Shown one piece after another: positions 49,034-57,935 of a DNA stretch of 64,000 bases. A program made the translations under genes and the position numbers. The stretch is from contig NZ_WUBS01000013.1 in the NCBI RefSeq assembly GCF_010131535.1, positions 1 to 64,000 of the forward strand, read 5' to 3'. Numbering within the stretch: position 1 is the stretch's first letter; the number at the start of each line of letters is the position of its first letter. The DNA comes from Acerihabitans arboris. GTDB lineage: Bacteria > Pseudomonadota > Gammaproteobacteria > Enterobacterales > Enterobacteriaceae. Under the pieces are notes generated by a model, which saw nothing but the letters and a program-made list of their open reading frames with translations, made no database searches and had not been told where the DNA came from.

Positions 49034-51046
49034 ATGAACCGATTTATCGTGGCAGAATCAGCAACCTGTATTGGCTGCCGCAGTTGTGAAGTGGCCTGTG
49101 TCGTCGCCCATCATGGCGGCCAGTTCCCCACCAAGCGCGAATATTTTACGCCGCGGCTAAAAGTCATCAAGGGGACAAAAGCCAGCATCGCGGTTTCTTG
49201 CCATCATTGCGAAGACGCGCCCTGCGCCAGCGCCTGCCCCAACGACGCCATAGTACGCAGCCATGACTCCATCCAGGTATTGCAGGAAAAATGCATCGGC
49301 TGCAAAAGCTGCGTTATCGCCTGTCCGTTCGGCATGATGACGGTGGTGACCGAGACCGTACAACCCGCCAGCCAACGCCTGGCGGAAGCCTATGAAAGAA
49401 CCGAAGCGCAAAAATGCGATTTATGCGCGGCGGACCATTACGAGCCGGCCTGCGTCGGCGCCTGCCCGACCCGGGCGCTGACGCTGGTGGATGAACAGCA
49501 GATCGCCGAGCAGCAACGGCAAAAGCGTCTCGCCGCCGCGTTAAAAGATCCGGCCAGCTACCTGATAGCCGGCGCGCGTCCGGCCAGCGCGCCGGCCCTG
49601 GCAAACGCGCGCAGCCTGCATCCCACCATTAACCTGCTCGATATGCCACGAGCGCCACGGCTGGAAGCGACTAAAATCGCGCTCGAGAAACGCAAGACCA
49701 GTTTTGCCGAAATCTACCAGCCGTTTAACGAAACGCAGATCGGCGAGCAGTCCGAGCGGTGCCTTGGCTGTGGGGAACAGACCATTTGCCAGTGGACCTG
49801 TCCGTTGCATAACGCGATTCCGCAATGGATTAAACTGGCCAACCAGGGGCGGATCCTGGAAGCGGCCGAACTGAGCCATAAAACCAGCAGCCTGCCTGAA
49901 GTCTGCGGCCGGGTCTGTCCGCAGGATCGCCTGTGCGAGCAGTCCTGTACCCTGAACGACCGGCAGGGGGCGGTGACCATCGGCCATATCGAGCGTTATA
50001 TTACTGAAACGGCCTTTACCATGGGATGGCGGCCGGATATGTCGCAGGTGATACCCAGCGGCAAACGGGTGGCGGTAATCGGCGCCGGCCCGGCCGGCCT
50101 AGGCTGCGCCGATGTACTGGTGCGCAGCGGCATTACGCCGGTGGTATTCGATCGTTATCCGGAAATTGGCGGGCTGCTGACCTTCGGCATCCCGGCTTTT
50201 AAGCTGGAAAAAAGCGTGATGAGCCGCCGGCGCGACATCTTCAGCGCCATGGGCGTTGAGTTCCGGCTTAATACCGAGATCGGCCGGGATATCACCATGG
50301 AGCAGTTGTTAGGTGAGTTTGACGCCCTGTTCCTGGGGGTCGGCACCTATCAGTCGATGCGTTCGGGGCTGGACAACGAGCAGGCCGACGGGGTGCTGGA
50401 CGCCCTGCCCTTCCTGATTGCCAATACCCGCCACCTGATGGGCTATCCCGACACCGAGGAGCATACCTATATCAGCATGGAAGGCAAAACCGTGCTGGTG
50501 CTGGGCGGCGGCGATACCGCCATGGACTGCGTGCGCACCTCGCTGCGCCACGGCGCCTCCCAGGTTATCTGCGCCTATCGCCGTGACGAAAAAAATATGC
50601 CCGGCTCCAAGCGCGAGGTGAAAAACGCTCGCGAGGAAGGGGCGGAATTCATGTTCAACCAGCAGCCGCTGCGCATTGAAGTCGACGGACAGGGCCGGGT
50701 AACCGGCGTCACCATGATCGCCACCGCCATGGGCGAACCGGACGAAAACGGCCGGCAGCAGGCGGTGGCGATTGCCGGCTCCGAGCATCTGGTCGCCGCC
50801 GACGCGGTGATCATGGCGTTCGGCTTCAAGCCGCACCGTATGAACTGGCTGGCGGATCATAACGTGGTGCTGGATAAACAGGGACGGGTGGTGGCGCCTA
50901 CGGTGTCCGGCTATCCCTACCAGACCAGCAATGCCAAGATTTTTGCCGGCGGCGATATCGTGCGCGGCGCCGATCTGATCGTCACCGCCATCGCCGAAGG
51001 GCGCAAGGCGGCCGAAAGCATCAGTTGTTATTTGCATGTGCGCTAA
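49034..51046 (+). CDS. aegA: AegA-type ferredoxin/FAD oxidoreductase fusion
   Basis: A 670-residue cytosolic electron-transfer protein. Residues 1 to about 150 are a HydN-type ferredoxin with sixteen cysteines in four clusters (C12/15/18/22, C56/59/64/68, C87/90/93/97, C128/131/140/144). The rest is a GltD-like small-subunit module: a second Cys-rich region near 242-304, then the FAD site GAGPAG at 349-354 and the NAD(P) site VLVLGGGDTAMDC. In E. coli AegA takes part in anaerobic uric acid breakdown linked to formate dehydrogenase. The HydN-like gene 18 bp downstream is a likely partner. Confidence 0.94.
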   Translation: MNRFIVAESATCIGCRSCEVACVVAHHGGQFPTKREYFTPRLKVIKGTKASIAVSCHHCEDAPCASACPNDAIVRSHDSIQVLQEKCIGCKSCVIACPFGMMTVVTETVQPASQRLAEAYERTEAQKCDLCAADHYEPACVGACPTRALTLVDEQQIAEQQRQKRLAAALKDPASYLIAGARPASAPALANARSLHPTINLLDMPRAPRLEATKIALEKRKTSFAEIYQPFNETQIGEQSERCLGCGEQTICQWTCPLHNAIPQWIKLANQGRILEAAELSHKTSSLPEVCGRVCPQDRLCEQSCTLNDRQGAVTIGHIERYITETAFTMGWRPDMSQVIPSGKRVAVIGAGPAGLGCADVLVRSGITPVVFDRYPEIGGLLTFGIPAFKLEKSVMSRRRDIFSAMGVEFRLNTEIGRDITMEQLLGEFDALFLGVGTYQSMRSGLDNEQADGVLDALPFLIANTRHLMGYPDTEEHTYISMEGKTVLVLGGGDTAMDCVRTSLRHGASQVICAYRRDEKNMPGSKREVKNAREEGAEFMFNQQPLRIEVDGQGRVTGVTMIATAMGEPDENGRQQAVAIAGSEHLVAADAVIMAFGFKPHRMNWLADHNVVLDKQGRVVAPTVSGYPYQTSNAKIFAGGDIVRGADLIVTAIAEGRKAAESISCYLHVR

Positions 51047-51064
51047 ACGGGGCGAGGGCGGATT

Positions 51065-51592
51065 ATGAACCATTTTATTATCGCCGACAGCAGCCAGTGC
51101 ATTGGCTGCCGCACCTGTGAAATTGCCTGCGCCGCGGCGCACAGCGGGCCGTCGGGCCTTAACCCGCAGAATTTCGCGCCGCGGCTGAAGGTGGTCAAGA
51201 CCGAAAGGATCACCACGCCGGTGCTCTGCCGCCAGTGCGAAAACGCCCCCTGCGCCAACGCCTGTCCCACCGGGGCCATCCACTATCTCGACAACTGCGT
51301 CCAGGTGCGGCAGTCCCTGTGTATCGGCTGTAAAACCTGCGCGCTGGCGTGCCCCTACGGCATGATAACCGTGGGCGCAGTCCCTGTCGCCGCTACCGCG
51401 ACGCGGCCGGTGGCGCGACGCGCCTCGGCGCTTAAATGCGATCTCTGCGGCGAACGCGATCGGGGGCCGGCCTGCGTCGAAGCCTGCCCTACCGGGGCGC
51501 TGAAAGTGGTGCGCATGAACCAACTGGAACTCGGCCAATCGCTAAAGCAACGGCGGGCGGCCAACGGCGCCCTGCCTGGCCTGGGCGGCTAA
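51065..51592 (+). CDS. HydN-like four-cluster ferredoxin
   Basis: A 175-residue electron-transfer protein of the HydN/YsaA group with four cysteine clusters (C12/15/18/22, C55/58/63/67, C86/89/92/96, C125/128/137/141). MNHFIIADSSQCIGCRTCEI and CRQCENAPCANACPTGAI are typical. It follows aegA by 18 bp, and its N-terminal half is similar to the AegA ferredoxin domain; they are probably co-transcribed. HydN in E. coli works with formate dehydrogenase H. I keep the symbol empty because hydN and its paralogue cannot be separated by reading. Confidence 0.9.
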   Translation: MNHFIIADSSQCIGCRTCEIACAAAHSGPSGLNPQNFAPRLKVVKTERITTPVLCRQCENAPCANACPTGAIHYLDNCVQVRQSLCIGCKTCALACPYGMITVGAVPVAATATRPVARRASALKCDLCGERDRGPACVEACPTGALKVVRMNQLELGQSLKQRRAANGALPGLGG

Positions 51593-51688
51593 AGACGCCG
51601 CCGACATTAAACTGTCATAAATCCGGCCTAGTTTTATTTCGTGATGTTAATTCCCCTTACCATGCGTAATAGACTAAAAGGATTCAAC

Positions 51689-52978
51689 ATGCGGCCTCTC
51701 TCTTCCCTGGTCATCGCATCCACCGCGATGCTTTTTATCGGTTCAGCCCTGGCGCAGCCCGGGGCGCAGGATACGCGCCGGATCGGCGCGATCGTCGACA
51801 CCACCACGCCGGCGAGCCGGGATACGCAGTTTGTGACCCTCGAGCAGCGCATCCAGCAGGATCTGCGCCAGGCCCTGCGGGGAGACGCCGCGACGCTAAC
51901 CCGGCCACAACTGGAAAAAGCCAAACAAACGCCGCGGCAGGCGGATAAGCAGTGGCTGATCGCCAGCGGTTATGATTTCGCCGTTAAGCAGAACCAGCAG
52001 GCGGGCATCGGGCTGTTGGCGGAGTTCACGCGGCTATCGCCGGCGGTGCAGGCGCAAAGCCTGGCCACGGTGACCCAGATTAACCGCGACGCCACCCGGG
52101 GACAGCGCCAGCAGGCGCTGGTGGACGCCGAAGGTCAAAATTATCTGTTTTTCCTTGCCGACGCGTTGGGTCCACGGCTGGGCAAGGCCTTTCTCGACGC
52201 TTACGAAAAAGGAGAAATCGCCAGGGCCGCCGCGTTGATTAAAACCTCGGAAATCAGCACTTCCGCGGCCAAAGACCATTTTAACTACGATCGGCCCTTT
52301 TTACGTCTGGGCAACCAAATCCATCTGGTGCCGGACGACATGGTCGTAAAGGATGGCCACCCCTACAGCGCCACCGCGGGCGCGTTCCCCAGCGGCCATA
52401 CCAATACCGGTTATACCGATGCCCTGCTGCTGGCGGAGATGCTGCCGGAGCGGTTTGTGCCGCTGGTCGATCGCGGCGCCCGCTACGGGTTTTCCCGCAT
52501 AGTGCTGGGAGTGCATTACCCGCTGGATATCATTGGCTCGCGGATGGTGGCCGAGCGCAACGTGGCGCATTTCCTCAATGACGCGCGGTACCGGGCGCTG
52601 TTCGAGCAGGCAAAAAGCCAGCTGCGCGGCGCGCTGGAAAAAGAGTGCGGCATTACGCTGGCTGAATGCGCCAAAAGCGACGCCAAGACCGACCCTTACC
52701 GGGACAGCGACATGACCGCGTTTTATCGTTATTCCATGGCCTACGGCCTGCCGGCTGAGAAAACCAAGGCCAGGCCGGTCAGCGTGCCCGCGGGCGCGGA
52801 GGTTTTGCTGGAAGCGCCGCTACCCTACCTTTCGGCCGCCGCGCGCCGCGCATTGCTGGCCAAGACCGCCCTGGCGGACGGCTATCCGCTGTCCGGCGGC
52901 AACGGCGAGCAGAATTTCTGGCAACGCCTGAATCTGCATGACGCGGCGCTTAGTCGCCTCCCAACGCCCCATTATTGA
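51689..52978 (+). CDS. PAP2-family acid phosphatase (class A type), periplasmic
   Basis: A secreted phosphatase of 429 residues. ATG at 51689 (AAGGA seven bases before) gives a signal peptide (residues 1-22, IASTAMLFIGSALAQ). The PAP2 signatures are in order: Lys-x6-Arg-Pro at 195-203 (KDHFNYDRP), PSGHT at 234-238 and SRIVLGVHYPLD at 269-280. The family removes phosphate from many organic esters. Residues 23 to about 190 are an extra N-terminal part absent from the usual roughly 240-residue class A enzymes. No PhoB box was seen upstream. Confidence 0.9.
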   Translation: MRPLSSLVIASTAMLFIGSALAQPGAQDTRRIGAIVDTTTPASRDTQFVTLEQRIQQDLRQALRGDAATLTRPQLEKAKQTPRQADKQWLIASGYDFAVKQNQQAGIGLLAEFTRLSPAVQAQSLATVTQINRDATRGQRQQALVDAEGQNYLFFLADALGPRLGKAFLDAYEKGEIARAAALIKTSEISTSAAKDHFNYDRPFLRLGNQIHLVPDDMVVKDGHPYSATAGAFPSGHTNTGYTDALLLAEMLPERFVPLVDRGARYGFSRIVLGVHYPLDIIGSRMVAERNVAHFLNDARYRALFEQAKSQLRGALEKECGITLAECAKSDAKTDPYRDSDMTAFYRYSMAYGLPAEKTKARPVSVPAGAEVLLEAPLPYLSAAARRALLAKTALADGYPLSGGNGEQNFWQRLNLHDAALSRLPTPHY

Positions 52979-53017
52979 CGGGAAGATCCATTATATTTAA
53001 CCACCTTGGGATTTAAA

Positions 53018-53030
53018 CACTATACTCCAC
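53018..53030 (+). promoter_or_regulatory. Candidate sigma-S-type promoter of proP
   Basis: CTATACT at 53020-53026 matches the sigma-S -10 consensus (CTAYACT) and lies about 85 bp ahead of the proP start. E. coli proP has a sigma-S/Fis-dependent promoter P2. No good -35 is seen. Confidence 0.45.
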
Positions 53031-53111
53031 GGGAATTTTGTCATACCGGCATGATGGAATCCCCTAATGTAACGGTTTCCGGGGAGTGTTTATGTACCAA
53101 GGATGTGCACG

Positions 53112-54614
53112 TTGATACTACGAAAAAAACGCGTTAAACCCATGCGGATCCAGGACATCACCATCATTGATGACGTGAAGCTCAAGAAGGCGATTACCGC
53201 GGCCGCCCTGGGCAACGCCATGGAATGGTTTGATTTTGGGGTATATGGTTTTGTCGCCTACGCCCTGGGACAGGTATTTTTTCCCGGTGCCAATCCCGGG
53301 GTGCAGATGATTGCCGCCCTGGCGACCTTTTCGGTGCCGTTTCTGGTCAGGCCGTTGGGCGGCCTGTTTTTTGGCCGGCTGGGCGATAAGTTCGGGCGGC
53401 AGAAAGTGCTGTCGGTCACCATCATCATTATGTCCGCCAGTACCTTTTGCATCGGGCTGATTCCCTCATATGCCTCCATCGGCATGTGGGCGCCGATGTT
53501 ATTATTGGCGGCCAAATTGGCCCAGGGATTTTCGGTGGGCGGCGAGTACTCCGGCGCCGCCATCTTTGTCGCCGAGTATTCGCCGGACAGGAAACGCGGA
53601 TTCCTGGGCAGTTGGCTTGATTTCGGCTCCATTGCCGGCTTCGTATTAGGCGCGGGCTTCGTGGTGTTTATCTCAAGCATCGTGGGGGAACACAATTTCC
53701 TCGAATGGGGCTGGCGCATACCCTTTTTCCTGGCCGCGCCCCTGGGGCTTATCGGCATCTATTTACGCAATGCGCTTGAGGAAACCCCCACTTTCCAGCA
53801 GCATATCGACACCATCGATAAAGACGCCAAAAGCTCTCTCCAGGCGCCGCCCAAAGTTTCCTTTCGCGAGATTGCGGCCACGCAGTGGAAAAGCCTGCTG
53901 AGCTGCGTCGGCCTGGTTATCGCCACCAATGTGACCTACTACATGCTGTTGACCTATATGCCGAGCTATTTATCCCATAGCCTGCATTATTCGGAAAACC
54001 GCGGCGTGCTGATTATTATCGCCATCATGGCGGGCATGCTGTTTGTGCAACCCGTCATCGGGCTGATGAGCGACCGGTACGGACGCAAGCCGTTTGTGAT
54101 CTGCGGCAGCATCGGGCTGTTTCTCTTCGCCATCCCCTGCTTCATCATGATTAACAGCGGCGTGATCGGCCTGATTTTCCTGGGGCTGCTAGTACTGGCG
54201 GTGCTGCTGAACGCCTTTACCGGCGTCATGGCCTCGACCCTGCCGGCCATGTTCCCGACGCATATTCGCTACAGCGCGCTGGCCATCTCGTTTAACATCT
54301 CGATCCTGGTGGCGGGCCTGACCCCGACGCTTATCGCCTGGATTGTCGAGGAAACCCAGAATCTGTATATGCCGGCCTATTACCTGATGCTGGTTGCCGT
54401 CGTCGGCCTGCTGACCGGGCTGTATATGAAAGAAACCGCCAACCTGCCCCTGAAAGGCGCGGCGCCGGCGGCCGCGGACAAAGCCGAGGCAAAAGAGCTG
54501 TTGCAGGAACAGTACGATAATATCGAGCATCGCATCGAGGATATCGATAACCAAATCCAGCAACTGGAAAAGAAACGGCAGGCACTGGCGGCCCAGCACC
54601 CAGAAATCAATTAA
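53112..54614 (+). CDS. proP: Osmoprotectant/proline:H+ symporter ProP
   Basis: ProP senses high osmolality and imports proline, glycine betaine and ectoine with protons. A TTG at 53112 with AAGGA seven bases upstream best matches the E. coli start (MLKRKKVKP versus MILRKKRVKP) and gives 500 residues. An ATG nine bases earlier is possible. NAMEWFDFGVYGFVAYALGQ, QGFSVGGEYSGAAIFVAEYS and SLLSCVGLVIATNVTYYML are conserved. The C-terminal coiled coil (NIEHRIEDIDNQIQQLEKKR) that tunes the osmotic set point is present. Confidence 0.95.
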   Translation: MILRKKRVKPMRIQDITIIDDVKLKKAITAAALGNAMEWFDFGVYGFVAYALGQVFFPGANPGVQMIAALATFSVPFLVRPLGGLFFGRLGDKFGRQKVLSVTIIIMSASTFCIGLIPSYASIGMWAPMLLLAAKLAQGFSVGGEYSGAAIFVAEYSPDRKRGFLGSWLDFGSIAGFVLGAGFVVFISSIVGEHNFLEWGWRIPFFLAAPLGLIGIYLRNALEETPTFQQHIDTIDKDAKSSLQAPPKVSFREIAATQWKSLLSCVGLVIATNVTYYMLLTYMPSYLSHSLHYSENRGVLIIIAIMAGMLFVQPVIGLMSDRYGRKPFVICGSIGLFLFAIPCFIMINSGVIGLIFLGLLVLAVLLNAFTGVMASTLPAMFPTHIRYSALAISFNISILVAGLTPTLIAWIVEETQNLYMPAYYLMLVAVVGLLTGLYMKETANLPLKGAAPAAADKAEAKELLQEQYDNIEHRIEDIDNQIQQLEKKRQALAAQHPEIN

Positions 54615-54768
54615 GCGCAATGGGGCGCGGCCACGCTCGCCGGGCTATCGCCCCATCGACGATTATCCCGATTCCTGCGTGGCGGCGGCCTGAAAAGCCG
54701 CTGGCACACCATCGGCCGCGGCGGGTACACTGGCGACAGTGATGTCGTCCATTCCCCGGAGGAATATC

Positions 54769-55698
54769 GTGGATCGATTAGCGGCAATGGAAACGTTTGT
54801 CTATGTATTGGAAACCGGCTCATTTTCCGCCGCCGCCCGACGGCTTAATATCGGCCAGCCGGCGGTCTCCAAAACCATTGCGCAACTCGAGGAGCGGTTC
54901 GGCGTCAGGCTATTGCTGCGTTCGACCCGCGGCCTCACGCCCACCGAGGCGGGCGAAGAGTATTATCAGAGCGCCAAGCGGGCCATTGACGATATTAACC
55001 AGGCCGAAGCGGCGGTGCGCGGCGCGGGCCATGGTTTAACCGGTCGGCTGCGGATCTGCGCGCCGGTAACCTTTGCCCGCATGCATATTTTGCCGCATCT
55101 CGGCCCCTTTTTATCCCGTCATCCGGAGCTCAATGTCGACGTGGTGCTCGACGACCGTCATATCGACCTGATTGCCGAGGGCATCGATGTAGGCCTGCGC
55201 CTGGGCGCGCTGAGCGACTCCAGCCTGATTGCGCGCAAGCTTGGCGCGGCGCCCTTGCAGATTGTCGGCACGCCCGCCTATTTTGCCCGCCGCGGCGAGC
55301 CAAAAAACCCGGAAGATCTGCTCTCCCATCAGGCGGTGGTATATACCCAGAGCCGGGGCGGCGGCGCCAGGTGGATATTCACCCGCGGCGAAGAGATTTG
55401 CACCATCAATGCCCTGGGCCGGATACGGGTTTCCGCCGCTGAAGGCATGCGCACCCTGGTGCGCTCGGGCCTGGGGCTGGCCATGGCGTCGCAATGGATG
55501 TTCGCGCCGGAACAGGCGAGCGGCGAGGTGGTCACGGTGCTCAACGACTGGCATCTGCCGATGATGGATCTGTGGGCGGTATTTCCCACCGGCCGCATGG
55601 CCAGCGCCAAGGCGCGCGCGTTCGTGGACTATTTAGCCGGCGTAATGGAAACGGCGCCGGATACGGACCTGAACGCCACTTATTCCCAACAGGAATAA
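54769..55698 (+). CDS. LysR family transcriptional regulator
   Basis: A 309-residue LysR regulator. GTG at 54769 is preceded by GGAGG at six bases and begins MDRLAAMETFVYVLETGSFS. The helix-turn-helix is at about residues 17-45 (FSAAARRLNIGQPAVSKTIA), and the effector-binding domain follows (RLRICAPVTFARMHILPHLG, SAAEGMRTLVRSGLGLAMA). It belongs to the CrgA/AaeR-type subgroup by these segments. It precedes an MFS exporter gene in the same direction by about 100 bp, which it may control. Ligand unknown. Confidence 0.9.
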   Translation: MDRLAAMETFVYVLETGSFSAAARRLNIGQPAVSKTIAQLEERFGVRLLLRSTRGLTPTEAGEEYYQSAKRAIDDINQAEAAVRGAGHGLTGRLRICAPVTFARMHILPHLGPFLSRHPELNVDVVLDDRHIDLIAEGIDVGLRLGALSDSSLIARKLGAAPLQIVGTPAYFARRGEPKNPEDLLSHQAVVYTQSRGGGARWIFTRGEEICTINALGRIRVSAAEGMRTLVRSGLGLAMASQWMFAPEQASGEVVTVLNDWHLPMMDLWAVFPTGRMASAKARAFVDYLAGVMETAPDTDLNATYSQQE

Positions 55699-55801
55699 AA
55701 GCTATCAATTCCCCGGGTCTACCGGCTATCCCCGCCAGACGATAATCTTGATGTTAACGGCCGTCGCGAGGGCGGCGGCATTTCACTTGGCGGAAAATAC
55801 C

Positions 55802-56998
55802 ATGTCTATCGTAACCAGCGTGCCCCAACAGCAAACCCGCACGATCGGCCAACCGCTGATTTTTGCCATGGCGGCGGCCAGCGGCATCGCCGTGGCGAAT
55901 ATCTATTACAACCAGCCGATGATGGTGACAATCGCGGCAAGTTTTACCGGCCAATCGGGTCCCGGGCTGATTCCGACGGTTACCCAGCTGGGTTACGCGG
56001 CCGGGCTGCTGCTGCTGGTTCCCCTCGGCGATGTGTTTGAACGGCGTACGCTTATCGTGCTGCAATTCCTGATGCTGGCGGTGGCCTCGCTGCTGGCGGC
56101 ATTCGCGCCGACCGGCTGGACGCTGCTGGGCGCGTCGTTATTGTTAGGCATCGGCGCCACGGCGGCACAGCAGATTGTGCCGGTGGCGGCATCCCTGGCC
56201 GCGCCCGCCCGGCGCGGCGCGGTGGTGGGCAGCGTGATGAGCGGCCTGCTGGGCGGCATCCTGCTAAGCCGCACCCTCGCGGGCCTGGTGGCGGGGTATG
56301 CGGGCTGGCGGGCGATGTTTTTGCTCGGCGCGCCGTTGGCGCTGCTTGGCGCGCTGCTGATGTACCTTGTGCTGCCTAAAGGAGCGGCGGCCACGCGCAG
56401 CCCGCTTGGCTACCCGGCGCTGATGGCCTCCCTGATCCATTTGTGGCGCGAAGAGCCGCGCCTGCGTCAGGCGACCCTGACCCAGGCCGCGTTATTTGCC
56501 TCCTTCAGCGCCTTCTGGACTATCCTGGCCCTCTATTTGGATCGCTCGGTCTATCATTTGGGATCCGGTATCGCCGGGCTGTTCGGCGTGGTGGGCGCGG
56601 TCGGCGTATTTGCCGCCCCCGCCGCCGGCAGGCTGGCCGATCGCGTCGGCGGACGCCCGGTGATTATCCTGGGCGCGGCGCTGACGCTGGCCGCGTGGCT
56701 GCTGTTTATCGGTTGGACATCGCTTATCGGCCTGACTGTCGGAGTCATTTTGCTCGACCTCGGCGTCCAAAGCGCGCTGGTCGCCAACCAGCAGGTCATC
56801 TTCGGCCTGCGGGAAGAAGCCAAAGGCCGGGTGAACACGCTGTTTATGGGCGGCATGTTCCTTGGCGGCACCCTGGGCTCCATGGGCGCGATGATGGCCT
56901 GGGACCGGGCCGGCTGGCAGGGCGTAGGCTATTTTGCCATGGTCCTGGCGATCCTGGCCGGGGTCTTTATGGCGATTAAACCGCGTCAGGCCTGGTAG
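55802..56998 (+). CDS. MFS transporter (exporter-type)
   Basis: A 398-residue major facilitator with 12 spans. ATG at 55802 is chosen because the frame before it lacks family resemblance. Landmarks include GIAVANIYYNQPMMVTIAAS, TQLGYAAGLLLLVPLGDVFE (motif-A region) and LAGLVAGYAGWRAMFLLGAP (TM4-5 region). YNQPMM-type sequences occur in sugar- and drug-export MFS proteins near LysR/TetR genes. It stands between a LysR and a TetR gene, both plausible regulators. Substrate unknown. Confidence 0.88.
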   Translation: MSIVTSVPQQQTRTIGQPLIFAMAAASGIAVANIYYNQPMMVTIAASFTGQSGPGLIPTVTQLGYAAGLLLLVPLGDVFERRTLIVLQFLMLAVASLLAAFAPTGWTLLGASLLLGIGATAAQQIVPVAASLAAPARRGAVVGSVMSGLLGGILLSRTLAGLVAGYAGWRAMFLLGAPLALLGALLMYLVLPKGAAATRSPLGYPALMASLIHLWREEPRLRQATLTQAALFASFSAFWTILALYLDRSVYHLGSGIAGLFGVVGAVGVFAAPAAGRLADRVGGRPVIILGAALTLAAWLLFIGWTSLIGLTVGVILLDLGVQSALVANQQVIFGLREEAKGRVNTLFMGGMFLGGTLGSMGAMMAWDRAGWQGVGYFAMVLAILAGVFMAIKPRQAW

Positions 56999-57010
56999 AG
57001 TGCGAAAATA

Positions 57011-57033
57011 ATCATTGTTTAGGAAACGATCAT
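57011..57033 (+). promoter_or_regulatory. Candidate TetR operator overlapping the tetR promoter
   Basis: Arms ATCATTGTTT (011-020) and AAACGATCAT (024-033) form an imperfect palindrome (8 of 10 positions) around a 3-bp centre. It overlaps the -35 region of the promoter below, as expected for autoregulation by the following TetR protein. Confidence 0.55.
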
Positions 57034-57044
57034 TTTCCTATAAT
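57015..57044 (+). promoter_or_regulatory. Promoter of the tetR gene
   Basis: TTGTTT (015-020) and TATAAT (039-044) with an 18-bp spacer. The start would lie only a few bases from the ATG at 57051, so the mRNA may be leaderless or nearly so. Confidence 0.6.
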
Positions 57045-57050
57045 GGCGGC

Positions 57051-57668
57051 ATGACAGAAAAAAAGGTATCCCCCCCAGCCCGCAGCCCGGGGCGACCGCG
57101 CGAGTTCGATATCGACCGGGCGCTCGACCAGGCCATCCTGACGTTTAGATCGAAAGGCTATACGGCAGCCTCCATCGGCGATCTCAGCCAGGCGATGGAG
57201 CTGTCGGCCGGCAGTATCTATAAAGCCTTCAGCGATAAGCGCTCTCTATTCCTGGCGGCGTTTGATCGTTATACCTCCCTGCGCAACGCCGCCCTGGCCG
57301 ACCGGATCGCCGCGGCCCCCACCGGCCGCGAGCGCCTGCGCGCGGTACTCCAGTTTTATGCCGAATCTTCCCATGATATCGAAGGACGCCGCGGCTGCCT
57401 GGTGGCGGGCAGCGCCACAGGACTGGACGCCTTTGATCCGGAGTTGGCGGGGATGGTGGCCCAGGCGCTATACCGCAATGAAAGCCTGCTGGCGGAGCTG
57501 ATTGATCAAGGCAAGACCGACGGTTCGATCCCTGTCTCCATAAGCAGCGGGGCCGCCGCCAGGATCGTGCTGAGTATCCTGTTGGGGATGCGGGTAGTGG
57601 GGAAAACCGGACGCACGCTTGGCGATATGGCTGAGCTGGTGGCGCTGGCATTAAAAATCCTGGACTGA
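57051..57668 (+). CDS. TetR family transcriptional regulator
   Basis: A 205-residue TetR regulator; ATG at 57051 follows the promoter directly and gives MTEKKVSPPARSPGRPREFD. The helix-turn-helix (TAASIGDLSQAMELSAGSIY) and the conserved FSDKRSLFLAAFDRY follow. The C-terminal ligand domain contains RRGCLVAGSATGLDAFDPEL, similar to AcrR/AefR-type proteins. It follows the MFS gene by 52 bp and likely represses it or itself. Ligand unknown. Confidence 0.9.
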   Translation: MTEKKVSPPARSPGRPREFDIDRALDQAILTFRSKGYTAASIGDLSQAMELSAGSIYKAFSDKRSLFLAAFDRYTSLRNAALADRIAAAPTGRERLRAVLQFYAESSHDIEGRRGCLVAGSATGLDAFDPELAGMVAQALYRNESLLAELIDQGKTDGSIPVSISSGAAARIVLSILLGMRVVGKTGRTLGDMAELVALALKILD

Positions 57669-57935
57669 GAATGTCGGATATCCCCGCTCCATTACCACCG
57701 CCAAAACTGTCACTCACTGTAAGATAAAAACGAAGCGCTTCCGGCGCGAATGATGCTGGGAAACCTACGGACAGGCCCGCGCCCTTAACGCCGCCGTTGA
57801 ACATTGACTCAGCGACGGCGCCCAACCTGTTATTAAACAGCACGTTCACGGCCCGGACGGCTTGCCAGCCGGCTACCGGTCCGTAAGCTTAGGGATGACC
57901 TTATACACCACGCCCCAAAAAACCAGGAATGAATT
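57669..57935. other. Spacer between the tetR gene and the first SET-like gene
   Basis: No gene is seen. The left part is GC-rich like the backbone, and the right part turns AT-richer toward the SET-like gene. No clear promoter could be chosen. Confidence 0.5.

Noticed and set aside
50309-51538. A 409-codon minus-strand open frame opposite aegA and the ferredoxin gene
   Set aside because: His/Gly/Ala-rich shadow frame of two clear genes on the plus strand.
57700-57830. An HrpL-type promoter box ahead of the SET-like genes (GGAAACC is present)
   Set aside because: The partner element CCAC at the proper spacing is missing, so type III regulon membership is not supported.
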